Positions 19,749-27,677 of a DNA stretch of 64,000 nucleotides are shown piece after piece. Within the stretch, counting starts at the first letter, position 1; every line of letters starts with the position of its first letter. The notes under the pieces are model-generated. The model saw only the letters and a list, made by a program, of their open reading frames with translations, was not told where the DNA came from and did not search any database. A program made the translations under genes and the position numbers. The stretch is from Janthinobacterium lividum PAMC 25724 (GTDB lineage Bacteria > Pseudomonadota > Gammaproteobacteria > Burkholderiales > Burkholderiaceae_D): NCBI GenBank assembly GCA_000242815.2, contig AHHB01000036.1, positions 248,001 to 312,000 on the forward strand, given 5' to 3'.

Positions 19749-19773
19749 AAAAAAACGCGGGCTAGCCGCGTTT
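19749..19773 (-). terminator. intrinsic terminator between tRNA-Val genes and thrS
   Basis: On the minus strand AACGCGG-CTAGC-CCGCGTT is followed by a T-run of seven. It lies about 106 bases after the proximal tRNA and about 80 before the thrS start. It can end the tRNA transcript or act as an attenuator in the thrS leader. The mirror strand also has TTTTT, so the hairpin may work both ways. Confidence 0.75.
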
Positions 19774-19879
19774 TTCACTTTCTTGAGACAAAGGAAACCC
19801 GTTCGACTAGCGTCACTCCCAAAGCTTGGTAGTAGTTCGCGGTGTCATAACCGATTACCCTTTCTCTTTCACTGCATTC

Positions 19880-19956
19880 TGGTGGGCGGTGAGGAATTCG
19901 AATCCCCGACCCCTTGGATGTCGACCAAGTATTCTAACCAGCTGAACTAACCGCCC
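19880..19956 (-). tRNA. tRNA-Val (GAC), copy 2
   Basis: The gene is 77 bases with encoded CCA. The acceptor stem GGGCGGT/ACCGCCC, D-arm GTTC...GAAT, anticodon stem CTTGG/CCAAG and T-arm GGGGA-TTCGAAT-TCCTC all pair, with G-T at 10-25 and at 50-64. The anticodon loop reads T-C-G-A-C-A-T, giving anticodon GAC (Val). Position 33 is C instead of the almost universal U. It is identical to the copy 79 bases upstream. Confidence 0.88.
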
Positions 19957-20035
19957 GTAAAACTTTTGTTGATCACTGTATTTCAAATGACCGCTCGCCG
20001 CTTGCGCCAGCTTGAAACTGCGTACTGCAAAATTC

Positions 20036-20112
20036 TGGTGGGCGGTGAGGAATTCGAATCCCCGACCCCTTGGATGTCGACCAAGTATTCTAACCAGCTG
20101 AACTAACCGCCC
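20036..20112 (-). tRNA. tRNA-Val (GAC), copy 1
   Basis: Identical in all 77 bases, including CCA, to the other copy, and transcribed first. The same cloverleaf and the unusual C33 are present. The tandem duplication extends little beyond the tRNA itself; the spacer is unrelated sequence. Confidence 0.88.
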
Positions 20113-20260
20113 CGAAGACCAGCATTATAGAGAGGCTTTCCCAGAATGACAAGGGCTGTTTTGCAGGAAACTTTAATCTGTTTTTCACCCGCTTCCCGGG
20201 CGTCAGCCTGCTTAATACAGCGTCGGCCCGGCAGGCGCGAAATGCCGCTAGAATCGCGGC

Positions 20261-20725
20261 ATGAACTCCACTCTATTGAACTGGCTGAAAACCCTGAGCC
20301 GCGTCTGCGGTTTCGAAACGGCCGATTCCTTCCCGCCCGGCCACGTCTATGCACGCACGCGCTGGAATGGCGCGTACTTCGATATCGCGTCCGATGTCAA
20401 ACCGGACGAGATGGAACGGCGCCTCTGCGCAGCCATCGTCAACACGCCCAGCGTCTTTGCCTATATCACCCATCCCACGCCGCGCATGCAGCGCGCGCTG
20501 CTGAACGTGATCCACGAACGGCTGCGGCGCCAGCCCGGCGCGGGTGCCACGGACCTGGTCTTGTTATTGATCGATGCCTACGCCAGCGCCCATACAATGG
20601 AAGCGGTGCCTGGCTTGCGCACCCTGATCTGCGACACGGCACAGGAAGACACGAATCTGCGCGTGCATGCCATCCTGGAATTGCTGGCGGGCACGCCGCG
20701 CGGGCTGGACGTGATCGACATGTAA
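20261..20725 (+). CDS. conserved-looking hypothetical protein
   Basis: A 154-residue soluble protein with no signal peptide or membrane segment and no family that I recognise. It starts MNSTLLNWLKTLSRVCGFE, has an aromatic segment (HVYARTRWNGAYFDIAS), then several amphipathic helices (TPRMQRALLNVIHERLRRQP; TDLVLLLIDAYASAHTMEAV) and ends LRVHAILELLAGTPRG. Codon use matches the neighbours, which supports it as real. It lies alone between the tRNA genes and the convergent acyltransferase. Confidence 0.6.
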   Translation: MNSTLLNWLKTLSRVCGFETADSFPPGHVYARTRWNGAYFDIASDVKPDEMERRLCAAIVNTPSVFAYITHPTPRMQRALLNVIHERLRRQPGAGATDLVLLLIDAYASAHTMEAVPGLRTLICDTAQEDTNLRVHAILELLAGTPRGLDVIDM

Positions 20726-20757
20726 TGCTGGACAACATGCAATGATCGACTATTAGC

Positions 20758-21867
20758 TCAAGCGTGGTTGGCCGGCACATAGCGCGCCCGCAAGCGCATG
20801 AACGGCGCCTCCACCAAGCTATACAAGAGCCAGCCTGTGGCGATACTGAGCAGTATCATCACCAGCATGGCTGGCAGGCTGTCCGGTGCATAGCCCATAT
20901 CGTGCAAGATCGGGCGCAGCAAGATGCACAGTTGCTTGTGCAACAAATAAATCGCATACGACCACAACGCCAGGCTGGCCGCGCCCGGCACGCGCAGTTG
21001 ATAGAGCGTACTGGCGGGACTGAGCGCGGCGAGCAGCAGCACAGTGAAACTGGCAGCCAGGGCCGGATAGCCGAACACCGTCACACCATAGCCATAATGA
21101 TCGGTGAGAAATACATACATTACGAGCGCCGTCGCAACGATTCCCGCCAGCAAGGTGCGGTTGCCGTGCGCCGTGAGGCGCGTCCAGGCGCGAGGGTGGT
21201 AATTTTTTAGCAGCGCCAGCGCCACGCCCGCTACCAGTTCGTCGCAGCGGCACCACGACGCGTAATAAATATATTTGTAATAGCCGAGACCGCCGCGCGG
21301 CACTTGCACATACTCATCCCATGCATAGGCACGCAGCAGCATGCCGACAATACAGCTCGCTGTCACGGCCAACCAGGCCCATAGCAGCGACTTGCGGCAG
21401 GCGGCGACAAGCAAGGCCACGGCCGGCAACAGCACATAGAATTGCTCTTCCACGCACAGCGACCACGCATGCGAAAACGCCGTGCCCGGCGTCAAATTGA
21501 TGTTTTGCGTAAATGTCAGCAATTTCCACAGGGGAAGCAGCGCGCTATCGCCGCGAAACGTGGGCCACAAATAATACAGCGCCAGCACGGCATAGAAACT
21601 GGGCAAAGTGCGCAGCAAACGCCGCGCATAGAAACGCGGCAGGGAAAAACCGTGCTCGCTGCGCAAGGCCGCAAAGATCCGGTTGCCGATCAGATAACCG
21701 CTGAGGGCAAAGAACAGGTCCACGCCCATCCAGCCGATTTCCCCCAAAAAACCAAACGCTGCGCCCTCACTGACGAACAGCACATAATGGTGCATGAAGA
21801 CGAGCACGATGGCCAGCGCGCGCAAGGTATCGAGACCGTACAGGCGTGGAGAAGAGGAAGACGACAT
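20758..21867 (-). CDS. acyltransferase family 3 (OafA/YrhL-like) membrane protein
   Basis: A 369-residue polytopic inner-membrane protein with about ten hydrophobic segments. Family motifs: YGLDTLRALAIVLVFMHHYV at the N-terminus (conserved His), GWMGVDLFFALSGYLIGNRI, the Arg-rich loop RFYARRLLRTLPSFY, and SLCVEEQFYVLLP. Such proteins O-acylate surface polysaccharides, lipid A, peptidoglycan or small molecules. The substrate is not predictable here because no polysaccharide genes adjoin. The frame is open from a TTG at 21879; the ATG at 21867 is preferred. Confidence 0.87.
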   Translation of the reverse strand: MSSSSSPRLYGLDTLRALAIVLVFMHHYVLFVSEGAAFGFLGEIGWMGVDLFFALSGYLIGNRIFAALRSEHGFSLPRFYARRLLRTLPSFYAVLALYYLWPTFRGDSALLPLWKLLTFTQNINLTPGTAFSHAWSLCVEEQFYVLLPAVALLVAACRKSLLWAWLAVTASCIVGMLLRAYAWDEYVQVPRGGLGYYKYIYYASWCRCDELVAGVALALLKNYHPRAWTRLTAHGNRTLLAGIVATALVMYVFLTDHYGYGVTVFGYPALAASFTVLLLAALSPASTLYQLRVPGAASLALWSYAIYLLHKQLCILLRPILHDMGYAPDSLPAMLVMILLSIATGWLLYSLVEAPFMRLRARYVPANHA

Positions 21868-22018
21868 GGAGATCAACAAAGAAAAACAACGGTGGCGCCG
21901 ATCATGCCATGACCAGGCCGGGCATGGTTAACTTCGTCATCACATTTTTAAGGGAGCCAGCGGCGAATCCCGCTAAAATAAGCCGACCCCGTTTTCCCTT
22001 CCAGCAACAGCATAGGAT

Positions 22019-22981
22019 ATGTCCAGCATGAGCAGCACACTCCACTTCAAATCCATCAACTACACGGGCCAAGGCAACGGCCCGCGCCTGATCGTCACCG
22101 GCGCCGTGCACGGCAATGAAACTTGCGGCACCAAGGGCATTGAGCGCGTGATGGCTGAACTCGACAGCGGCGCCCTCTCCATCGTGGCCGGCAGCGTCAC
22201 CTTCGTGCCCATCACCAACCCACTGGCCTATGCCAAAGGCGTGCGCAGTGGCGAGCGCAACCTGAACCGCAATTTGTTTCCAAACGATAATCCACAGGAT
22301 TTCGAAGACCGCATCGCCAACTGGCTGTGCCCATTGCTGGGCCAGCACGACGTACTGCTGGACTTGCACTCCTTCAATGCCGACAGCCAGCCCTTCGTCA
22401 TGGTGGGGCCGCGCAACAACGATGGCCCGCTGCAACCATTCCAGCACGAAGACCAGGAACGCGCGCTGGCGCGCCGCCTGGGCATGCGCCGCTTCGTCGA
22501 TGGCTGGCTGCATGCGTATGGCCAGGGCGTGCAACGCCGCCTGGGCAATAGCGAGCAGGTGGGACTGGTCTTGCGCTACGGCGTAGGCACCACCGAATAC
22601 ATGCGCTCGACAGGTGGCTATGCCTTGACGCTGGAATGCGGCCAGCATGCCGACCCGGCTGCGCCAGATGTCGCCTACCGTGCCATCATGAATACCTTGG
22701 CCTTCCTCGGCTTCATTGATGCACCGCCACCGCCAGCCATCGCCGACGCCGACATGGAAGCGCTGAACATGGTCGTCGTGCATGACAAACTGCACGCGGA
22801 TGACCGCTTCATCAAGACCTGGTGCAGCTTTGACAAGCTCAAACAGGGTGAGCAGATCGGCGTGCGCGCGGACGGCACGCCGGTGACGGCCGAATTCGAT
22901 GCTTACATCCTCTTCCCGGACGTCAACGCGCAAGCCAATGCCGAGTGGTATTACCTGGCGCGGGTAGCCAACAGCTTTTAA
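22019..22981 (+). CDS. succinylglutamate desuccinylase/aspartoacylase-family metallohydrolase
   Basis: A 320-residue zinc amidohydrolase of the M14-like AstE/AspA family. The Zn and catalytic region is visible as GAVHGNETCGTKGIERVM (HxxE), ERNLNRNLFPN (substrate Arg/Asn) and DVLLDLHSFNADSQPFVMVG (second His). TLECGQHADP near residue 200 includes the probable catalytic Glu. A beta-rich C-terminal lid follows (EQIGVRADGTPVTAEFDAYI). The substrate is unknown and no arginine-catabolism genes adjoin. ATG codons at 22019 and 22028 are both possible; AGGA at 22014-22017 fits the second better. Confidence 0.85.
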   Translation: MSSMSSTLHFKSINYTGQGNGPRLIVTGAVHGNETCGTKGIERVMAELDSGALSIVAGSVTFVPITNPLAYAKGVRSGERNLNRNLFPNDNPQDFEDRIANWLCPLLGQHDVLLDLHSFNADSQPFVMVGPRNNDGPLQPFQHEDQERALARRLGMRRFVDGWLHAYGQGVQRRLGNSEQVGLVLRYGVGTTEYMRSTGGYALTLECGQHADPAAPDVAYRAIMNTLAFLGFIDAPPPPAIADADMEALNMVVVHDKLHADDRFIKTWCSFDKLKQGEQIGVRADGTPVTAEFDAYILFPDVNAQANAEWYYLARVANSF

Positions 22982-22988
22982 CTGATGA

Positions 22989-23330
22989 CTAATGGCCGAC
23001 GGACTTGGAGAACAGGTTAATCACCAGCACGCCGGCAATGATCAGCCCCAGGCCGATCAAGGCTGGCGTATCGAGGCTTTGCTTGAACCAGAACCAGCCC
23101 ACGGCGGAAATGAGCACAATGCCCACGCCCGACCAGATGGCATACACGATGCCGGTAGGAATAACCTTCAAGGTCAGGGACAAACACCAGAAGGCAATGC
23201 CGTAACCGACCATCGTAATGATGCTGGGCCACAAGCGGCTGAAGCCGTCGGATGCCTTCAAGGCGCTGGTGGCGATGACTTCAGCGATGATGGCGATGGC
23301 CAAGTAGCAATACGTCATGGCGAGGCTCAT
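22989..23330 (-). CDS. SMR-family multidrug exporter (EmrE/QacE type)
   Basis: A 113-residue protein with four transmembrane helices and the essential Glu in helix 1 ([19 protein letters not shown]). [20 protein letters not shown] carries the conserved Trp. It is of EmrE rather than Gdx type by the residues after Glu (VIATSALK). It functions as an antiparallel dimer exchanging protons for quaternary ammonium compounds or other cations. AAGGA 7 bases upstream supports the ATG at 23330. It lies 103 bases downstream of the Gdx-like gene on the same strand and may be co-transcribed with it. Confidence 0.9.
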   Translation of the reverse strand: MSLAMTYCYLAIAIIAEVIATSALKASDGFSRLWPSIITMVGYGIAFWCLSLTLKVIPTGIVYAIWSGVGIVLISAVGWFWFKQSLDTPALIGLGLIIAGVLVINLFSKSVGH

Positions 23331-23433
23331 GCGGCAGTCCTTTCAAGGTACATGGGAATAACAACGCCCTGCCCGCGCGCCGCCTGGTCGATCCGGCTGG
23401 CACGACGGCGCGGGCGCATCGGGGACAAGGAGC

Positions 23434-23754
23434 TTACTGCGGGCTGAGCAACTTCAAGCCCAGGATGCCGCACACGATCAGGGCGATGCAGGCAATGCGC
23501 GCGGCGCTGGCCGGTTCGCCCAGCACCATGATGCCAAAGATAGCCGTACCCACGGTGCCGATGCCGGTCCAGATGGCGTACGCCGTGCCCAGCGGCAAGG
23601 TGCGCAAGGCCAGACCCAGCAGCACCACGCTGCCCAGCATGGATACGGCCGTCAGCACCGATGGCAATAGACGGCTAAAACCGGCACTGTATTTGAGGCC
23701 GATGGCCCAGCCAATTTCCAGCAAACCTGCCAAGACCAGGATGATCCACGCCAT
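23434..23754 (-). CDS. sugE: guanidinium exporter SugE/Gdx (SMR family)
   Basis: A 106-residue SMR protein of the SugE/Gdx branch: [20 protein letters not shown] with the substrate/proton Glu, then [14 protein letters not shown] and [20 protein letters not shown]. Gdx proteins export guanidinium in exchange for protons. The frame is open upstream to 23880, but GGGAGA just before the ATG at 23754 and the length fix the start. The assignment is reinforced by the guanidine-II riboswitch in its leader. Confidence 0.93.
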   Translation of the reverse strand: MAWIILVLAGLLEIGWAIGLKYSAGFSRLLPSVLTAVSMLGSVVLLGLALRTLPLGTAYAIWTGIGTVGTAIFGIMVLGEPASAARIACIALIVCGILGLKLLSPQ

Positions 23755-23771
23755 ACATATTCTCCCAAGGT

Positions 23772-23823
23772 GGCAGGGTCGTCCCCGCCATGCAGCCCCA
23801 CATCGAGCGGGGCCGTCCCCAGG
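23772..23823 (-). promoter_or_regulatory. guanidine-II (mini-ykkC) riboswitch upstream of sugE
   Basis: On the minus strand two hairpins occur in tandem. The first is GGGG-ACGG-CCCC (23809-23820) and the second GGCGGGG-ACGA-CCCTGCC (23772-23789, one G-T pair). Both loops fit ACGR, the diagnostic feature of the guanidine-II class, in which two loop-loop-interacting hairpins bind guanidinium. The second hairpin ends about 5 bases before the GGGAGA ribosome binding site of sugE. This fits translational control, with ligand binding exposing the site. Confidence 0.88.
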
Positions 23824-23882
23824 AGCAAAGCTCAAAGTATAGCATTGGCTAAAACCTCTTGCCTTCAGCACGCTTTGCACTT

Positions 23883-23902
23883 ATATCGTAATATACCGAT
23901 AT
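23883..23902. promoter_or_regulatory. palindromic operator candidate before ArsR-like gene
   Basis: ATATCG-N8-CGATAT lies about 60 bases upstream of the ArsR-type start, within an AT-rich promoter-like stretch. Spacing and symmetry suit a dimeric winged-helix repressor, so autoregulation is likely. Confidence 0.55.
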
Positions 23903-23964
23903 TAAAATCCACAAAAGACGATACACACATCGTCGACAGACGAACATCGATGGGGGAACACACC

Positions 23965-24261
23965 ATGGACATCGACGCCATCCACAAGGCGCTGGCCAAT
24001 CCCGTACGCCGACAGATACTGCAATGGCTGAAGGAGCCAGAACAGCATTTCGCCCAGCAAGACCATCCGCTCGATTTCGGCGTCTGTGCCGGACTGATCG
24101 ACCGGAAGCTGGGCCTGTCGCAATCGACGGTCTCGGCCCACCTGGCCACCTTGCAAAAGGCTGGCTTGATTTGCGCCAGAAAAGTCGGGCAGTGGAGTTT
24201 CTTCAAGCGCAATGAAGACACTATCGAGGCATTTCTGCAGCAGATGCAGCAAGGTTTATAA
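23965..24261 (+). CDS. ArsR-family repressor
   Basis: A 98-residue winged-helix regulator. IHKALANPVRRQILQWLKEP is the typical ArsR start, LGLSQSTVSAHLATLQKAGL the recognition helix region and VGQWSFFKRNEDTIEAFLQQ the wing and C-terminal dimerisation helix. The metal-binding ELCVCDL motif is absent. A single Cys (FGVCAGLIDRKL) before the HTH could sense thiol-reactive compounds. GGGGGA lies 8 bases upstream of the ATG at 23965; an ATG five codons earlier is less well placed. It precedes the Old Yellow Enzyme gene by 56 bases and probably controls it. Confidence 0.88.
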   Translation: MDIDAIHKALANPVRRQILQWLKEPEQHFAQQDHPLDFGVCAGLIDRKLGLSQSTVSAHLATLQKAGLICARKVGQWSFFKRNEDTIEAFLQQMQQGL

Positions 24262-24317
24262 GCGCAGTCCCATTCATATCGCCGTCCGCGGCACTTTCGA
24301 CAGGAAAGATAGCAATC

Positions 24318-25382
24318 ATGACAACCTTATTCGACCCCATCACTATTGGCAGCCTGCAACTGAAAAACCGTATCATCATGGCGCCGTTGACGCGTTCGCG
24401 CGCCGACAATCCGGGCCGCGTGCCGAACGCCCTGATGGCTGAGTACTACACGCAGCGCGCTTCGGCCGGCATGATCATCTCCGAAGCGACGGCCGTCACG
24501 CCGCAGGGCGTGGGCTATGCCGCCACGCCAGGCATCTGGTCCGAAGAGCAGGTGGAAGGCTGGAAACACATCACCAAGGCGGTGCATGACGCAGGCGGCC
24601 TGATCGTGCTGCAACTGTGGCATGTGGGCCGCATTTCCGCGCCCGCCTTCCTCGATGGCGACTTGCCCGTGGCGCCCAGCGCCGTCAAGCCGGCCGGCCA
24701 TGTCAGCCTGCTGCGCCCGAAACAGGAATTCGTCACACCGCGCGCGCTTGATGCGCAAGAGATTCCCGGCATCGTGGCAGCCTATCGCCTGGGCGCCGAG
24801 AATGCGAAAAAGGCCGGCTTCGACGGCGTGGAAATCCATGGTGCGAATGGTTACCTGCTCGACCAGTTTTTGCAAGACAGTACGAACTTGCGCACCGACA
24901 ACTACGGCGGCTCGATTGAAAACCGCGCCCGTCTGATGCTGGAAGTGACCGATGCGTGCATCGCGGTATGGGGCGCCGACAAGGTGGGCATGCACCTGGC
25001 GCCGCGCCGCGACGCGCACGACATGGGCGACTCCGACCCAAAGGCCACCTTCGGCTATGTGGCGCGCGAGCTGGGCAAGCGCGGCATCGCCTTCATCTGC
25101 GCGCGCGAAGCGCTCGGTGAAGATCGCCTAGGCCCCTACCTGAAGCAGGAATTTGGCGGCGTCTACATTGCCAACGAAAAAATGGACAAACCGGCAGCGC
25201 TAGCCTTGTTGGCCAAGGGCGAAGCCGATGCCGTGGCCTTTGGCCTGTGGTTCATCGCCAACCCCGACCTGCCCATCCGCCTGCACAGCGACGCGCCATT
25301 GAATCAGCTGAACCCAGACACCCTGTATGCCCCCGATGCGGCCGGCTACACGGATTACCCGGCGCTGGCAGCACAGGCTTAA
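24318..25382 (+). CDS. Old Yellow Enzyme-family NADH:flavin oxidoreductase
   Basis: A 354-residue FMN TIM-barrel ene-reductase of the NemA/OYE family, reducing activated alkenes, N-ethylmaleimide or nitro esters with NAD(P)H. Seen motifs: NRIIMAPLTRSRADN, LQLWHVGRIS, the substrate-binding His/Asn in EIHGANGYLLDQFLQDSTN and DNYGGSIENRARLMLEV. Odd point: the FMN-phosphate segment reads AFGLWFIANPDLP, where most relatives have Arg after FG (FGR). Its position behind an ArsR-type repressor suits induction by reactive electrophiles. Cytoplasmic. Confidence 0.9.
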   Translation: MTTLFDPITIGSLQLKNRIIMAPLTRSRADNPGRVPNALMAEYYTQRASAGMIISEATAVTPQGVGYAATPGIWSEEQVEGWKHITKAVHDAGGLIVLQLWHVGRISAPAFLDGDLPVAPSAVKPAGHVSLLRPKQEFVTPRALDAQEIPGIVAAYRLGAENAKKAGFDGVEIHGANGYLLDQFLQDSTNLRTDNYGGSIENRARLMLEVTDACIAVWGADKVGMHLAPRRDAHDMGDSDPKATFGYVARELGKRGIAFICAREALGEDRLGPYLKQEFGGVYIANEKMDKPAALALLAKGEADAVAFGLWFIANPDLPIRLHSDAPLNQLNPDTLYAPDAAGYTDYPALAAQA

Positions 25383-25824
25383 ACAGCACTCCAGCAGACG
25401 GCAGCGCCACGACGGCGCTGCCGTCGGACCTTCGACGCCATCGGCAGCAGCAGCAGCAGCAGCAGCATCGTGCCGGCTGGCGCGCGATGACACGCCCCCC
25501 GTTTCAAAGAGCTCGGCCATCACTTTAGCCATCCGCGCATGCTCCCCTGCGACATCGTCGATATCGCTTCTCATACTGCGGCTGCCTCTCGGGCAGATCA
25601 ACACCGCATCAAGTTTTGACCACATTATGCGCATTGAGTGCCCGCCAGAGTGGCTAAGCGTCGTTAAAATAGTCGCAACTATCGCCCCGACGCCGCATGA
25701 ATAGCGGCCTCGGCTGCTTGTCGCCACCGCCAGCCGCGTATAGAATGCCTGCGCAGAATTTTTACTTCAAGGAAAATGGCCACCAGCGCCATCCGATTAA
25801 GAACAGTGTCACTGAAGGGTATCA
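25383..25824. other. intergenic region with CAG triplet tract
   Basis: About 440 bases lie between the OYE stop and the acyltransferase start. A (CAG)7 tract occupies 25445-25465. Minus-strand frames here (for example one beginning at 25574 with MRSDIDDVAGEHARMAKVMA) run into the OYE coding region and through a poly-Ala stretch made by the triplet tract. I could not support any as a gene. Confidence 0.4.
25445..25465. repeat. (CAG)7 trinucleotide repeat
   Basis: Seven consecutive CAG units followed by CAT. It is non-coding on the evidence available. Short triplet tracts can vary in copy number by slippage. Confidence 0.85.
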
Positions 25825-26436
25825 ATGGACGATTTATTTGTACAAGCGGGCGACTTGCCGACCTGGCACCAGCGCTGCGCCTTGCGCGTGCTGCACCTGT
25901 TTGGCTGGCGCATGCGCGCCCGCCCCCTGCCGGGGCCGCGCGGCATCGCCGTTGTCTACCCGCACACCTCGAACTGGGATTTCATGGTGGGCTTGTTCGG
26001 TAAATGGGCGCTATCGCTGCCGTTCCGCTGGCTGGCCAAGGATTCCCTGTTTCGCGGCCCGATGGGCAAGGTGCTGCGCTACCTGGGCGGCGAAGCCGTC
26101 GACCGCAGCACCACCAGCGGCACGATTCAACGCCAAGCCGAGCGCATGCTGGCCGCCGACTGGTACTGGCTGGCCATCACGCCGGAAGCGACGCGCAGCT
26201 ACCGTCCGAATTGGAAAAGTGGCTTTTATCACCTGGCCCTGGCTGCCAAGGTGCCGCTACTGCTGGTCTACATCGACTACCCGAACAAAGTGCTGGGCGT
26301 CGTCGACCATTTATACTTGACCGGCGACAAGGACGCCGACATGGCCGCCATCGCGGCCGTGTATGCGGGCCACCAGGGCTTGCACCCTGAAAAAGCGGCA
26401 CCCATCGTGCTGTCCGACAAGCGCCCCGGCGCTTAA
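25825..26436 (+). CDS. PlsC-like 1-acyl-glycerol-3-phosphate acyltransferase family protein
   Basis: A 203-residue membrane-associated acyltransferase. The catalytic HX4D is HTSNWD at about residues 48-53. LAKDSLFRGPMGKVLRYLGG is motif II-like, and ITPEATRSYRPNWKSGFYHL replaces the usual EGTRS of motif III, with Ala for Gly. KVPLLLVYIDY forms motif IV. It is shorter than PlsC and resembles the stand-alone acyltransferases of phospholipid or lysophospholipid turnover. AGGG 6 bases upstream supports the start. It overlaps the convergent hupE-like gene by 4 bases. Confidence 0.82.
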   Translation: MDDLFVQAGDLPTWHQRCALRVLHLFGWRMRARPLPGPRGIAVVYPHTSNWDFMVGLFGKWALSLPFRWLAKDSLFRGPMGKVLRYLGGEAVDRSTTSGTIQRQAERMLAADWYWLAITPEATRSYRPNWKSGFYHLALAAKVPLLLVYIDYPNKVLGVVDHLYLTGDKDADMAAIAAVYAGHQGLHPEKAAPIVLSDKRPGA

Positions 26437-26993
26437 GCAAGCCCCATCAACACCACGCCGGCGGCCGTCAAAGCCACGCCGGCGACACGCAGCACGCGCT
26501 CGGCCAGCACCTGGCCGACAAAACGCCCCGCACACAGCAGCATGGCCGAAGCGAGCATAAAGCCGCACGCGGCCGAGGCTGCGGGCAATTCCTGGCCATG
26601 CGCATTCCCATGCGCCAGAGCGAACATGCCCACTAACAACATACCCAGCCAGTTCGGCAAGGCCAGCGCCAACGCGATGGCCAATCCCAGCAGCGCCACC
26701 GTGACGGCGATGCCCGTTTCCAGGCCGGCAATACGCCAGCCCGCCATGCCGGCCAGCGCACCGAACAGCATCATGCCGAGAAAGATGGCGGGCTGGGCCA
26801 GGCTGCGACGCTGCTGGCCGCCCCATATACCCAAGCCCAGCATGGCCAGCAAATGGTCTAAGCCCGTCAATGGATGGGCGAAACCAGCCAGCAAGCCGGC
26901 ACTGTCGCCGTGGCCGGAATGGGCCATGGCAGGCAAAGCGAGCAAATACAATGCGGCCACAGTAGCCGTTTTTATCATCCGTCTTGCGCTCAT
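26433..26993 (-). CDS. HupE/UreJ-family nickel permease
   Basis: A 186-residue inner-membrane protein with a signal-like first helix ([20 protein letters not shown]) and about six further hydrophobic segments. The family motif [20 protein letters not shown] contains the His and Asp proposed to handle nickel. It is the last gene of the urease operon; its ATG overlaps the ureG stop (ATGA). It most likely supplies Ni2+ for urease maturation. No other nickel transporter is in the window. Confidence 0.88.
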   Translation of the reverse strand: MSARRMIKTATVAALYLLALPAMAHSGHGDSAGLLAGFAHPLTGLDHLLAMLGLGIWGGQQRRSLAQPAIFLGMMLFGALAGMAGWRIAGLETGIAVTVALLGLAIALALALPNWLGMLLVGMFALAHGNAHGQELPAASAACGFMLASAMLLCAGRFVGQVLAERVLRVAGVALTAAGVVLMGLA

Positions 26994-27628
26994 TGCAGCT
27001 CCTTGCCTGGTTGGTCGAGCAGACCTTGCTCGCGGATAAAATCAATGACGACCTGCACGCCGTCGCCGCTGCGCAGATTCGTCAACACAAAGGGGCGCTC
27101 GCCGCGCATGCGTTTGGCATCCTGCGCCATCACGTCCAGGTTGGCGCCCACATACGGCGCCAGGTCCGTCTTGTTGATAATGAGCAAATCGGAGCGCGTG
27201 ATGCCGGGGCCGCCCTTGCGCGGGATTTTTTCGCCGCCAGCCACATCGATCACGTAGATCGTCAAATCCGACAGTTCCGGACTGAAGGTAGCGGCCAGGT
27301 TATCGCCGCCAGATTCGACCAGGATCAGGTCGAGGTTCGGAAAATCTGCCTGCATGCGCGCGATGGCCTCCAGGTTGATGGAGGCGTCTTCGCGGATGGC
27401 CGTGTGCGGGCAGCCGCCCGTCTCCACGCCCATCAGGCGCTCGGCCGGCAAGGCGTCCGCGCGCAGCAGGATTTCCATGTCTTCCTTGGTGTAGATGTCA
27501 TTCGTGATGACGGCCATGTCATAGCGTTCGCGCATGCCCTTGCACAGCATTTCGCACAGCGCCGTCTTGCCCGAGCCGACGGGCCCGCCGATGCCTACGC
27601 GCAGCGGATTGGAGGTAATCGTTGTCAT
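26990..27628 (-). CDS. ureG: urease accessory GTPase UreG
   Basis: A 212-residue SIMIBI GTPase that powers nickel insertion into apo-urease with UreF, UreD and UreE. Walker [15 protein letters not shown], the metal-binding Cys-Pro-His in [33 protein letters not shown] and the base-recognition NKTD are present. It starts 49 bases after ureF. A short repeated TGTGGTGTC-type sequence fills that spacer. Confidence 0.97.
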   Translation of the reverse strand: MTTITSNPLRVGIGGPVGSGKTALCEMLCKGMRERYDMAVITNDIYTKEDMEILLRADALPAERLMGVETGGCPHTAIREDASINLEAIARMQADFPNLDLILVESGGDNLAATFSPELSDLTIYVIDVAGGEKIPRKGGPGITRSDLLIINKTDLAPYVGANLDVMAQDAKRMRGERPFVLTNLRSGDGVQVVIDFIREQGLLDQPGKELQ

Positions 27629-27677
27629 GTTGTGGTGTCTCGTTGTGGTGTCACGTTGTAGTGTCTGCTTGTAGGAT
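27629..27677 (-). repeat. imperfect tandem repeat between ureF and ureG
   Basis: The 49-base spacer contains several copies of a TTGTGGTGTC-like unit (minus-strand complement of GACACCACAA variants), including forms read as GTTGTGGTGTCTCGTTGTGG. It is probably of no function beyond spacing, but could vary in copy number. Confidence 0.45.

Noticed and set aside
25200..25727. 175-codon minus-strand frame including MRSDIDDVAGEHARMAKVMA and a poly-Ala run
   Set aside because: Runs 180 bases into the OYE gene; the poly-Ala comes from the CAG tract. The first 25 residues look protein-like, but there is no supporting start signal or family.
27629..27677. TGTGGTGTC repeats considered as a CRISPR-like array
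   Set aside because: Only a few short, imperfect, directly adjacent units with no unique spacers and no cas genes.
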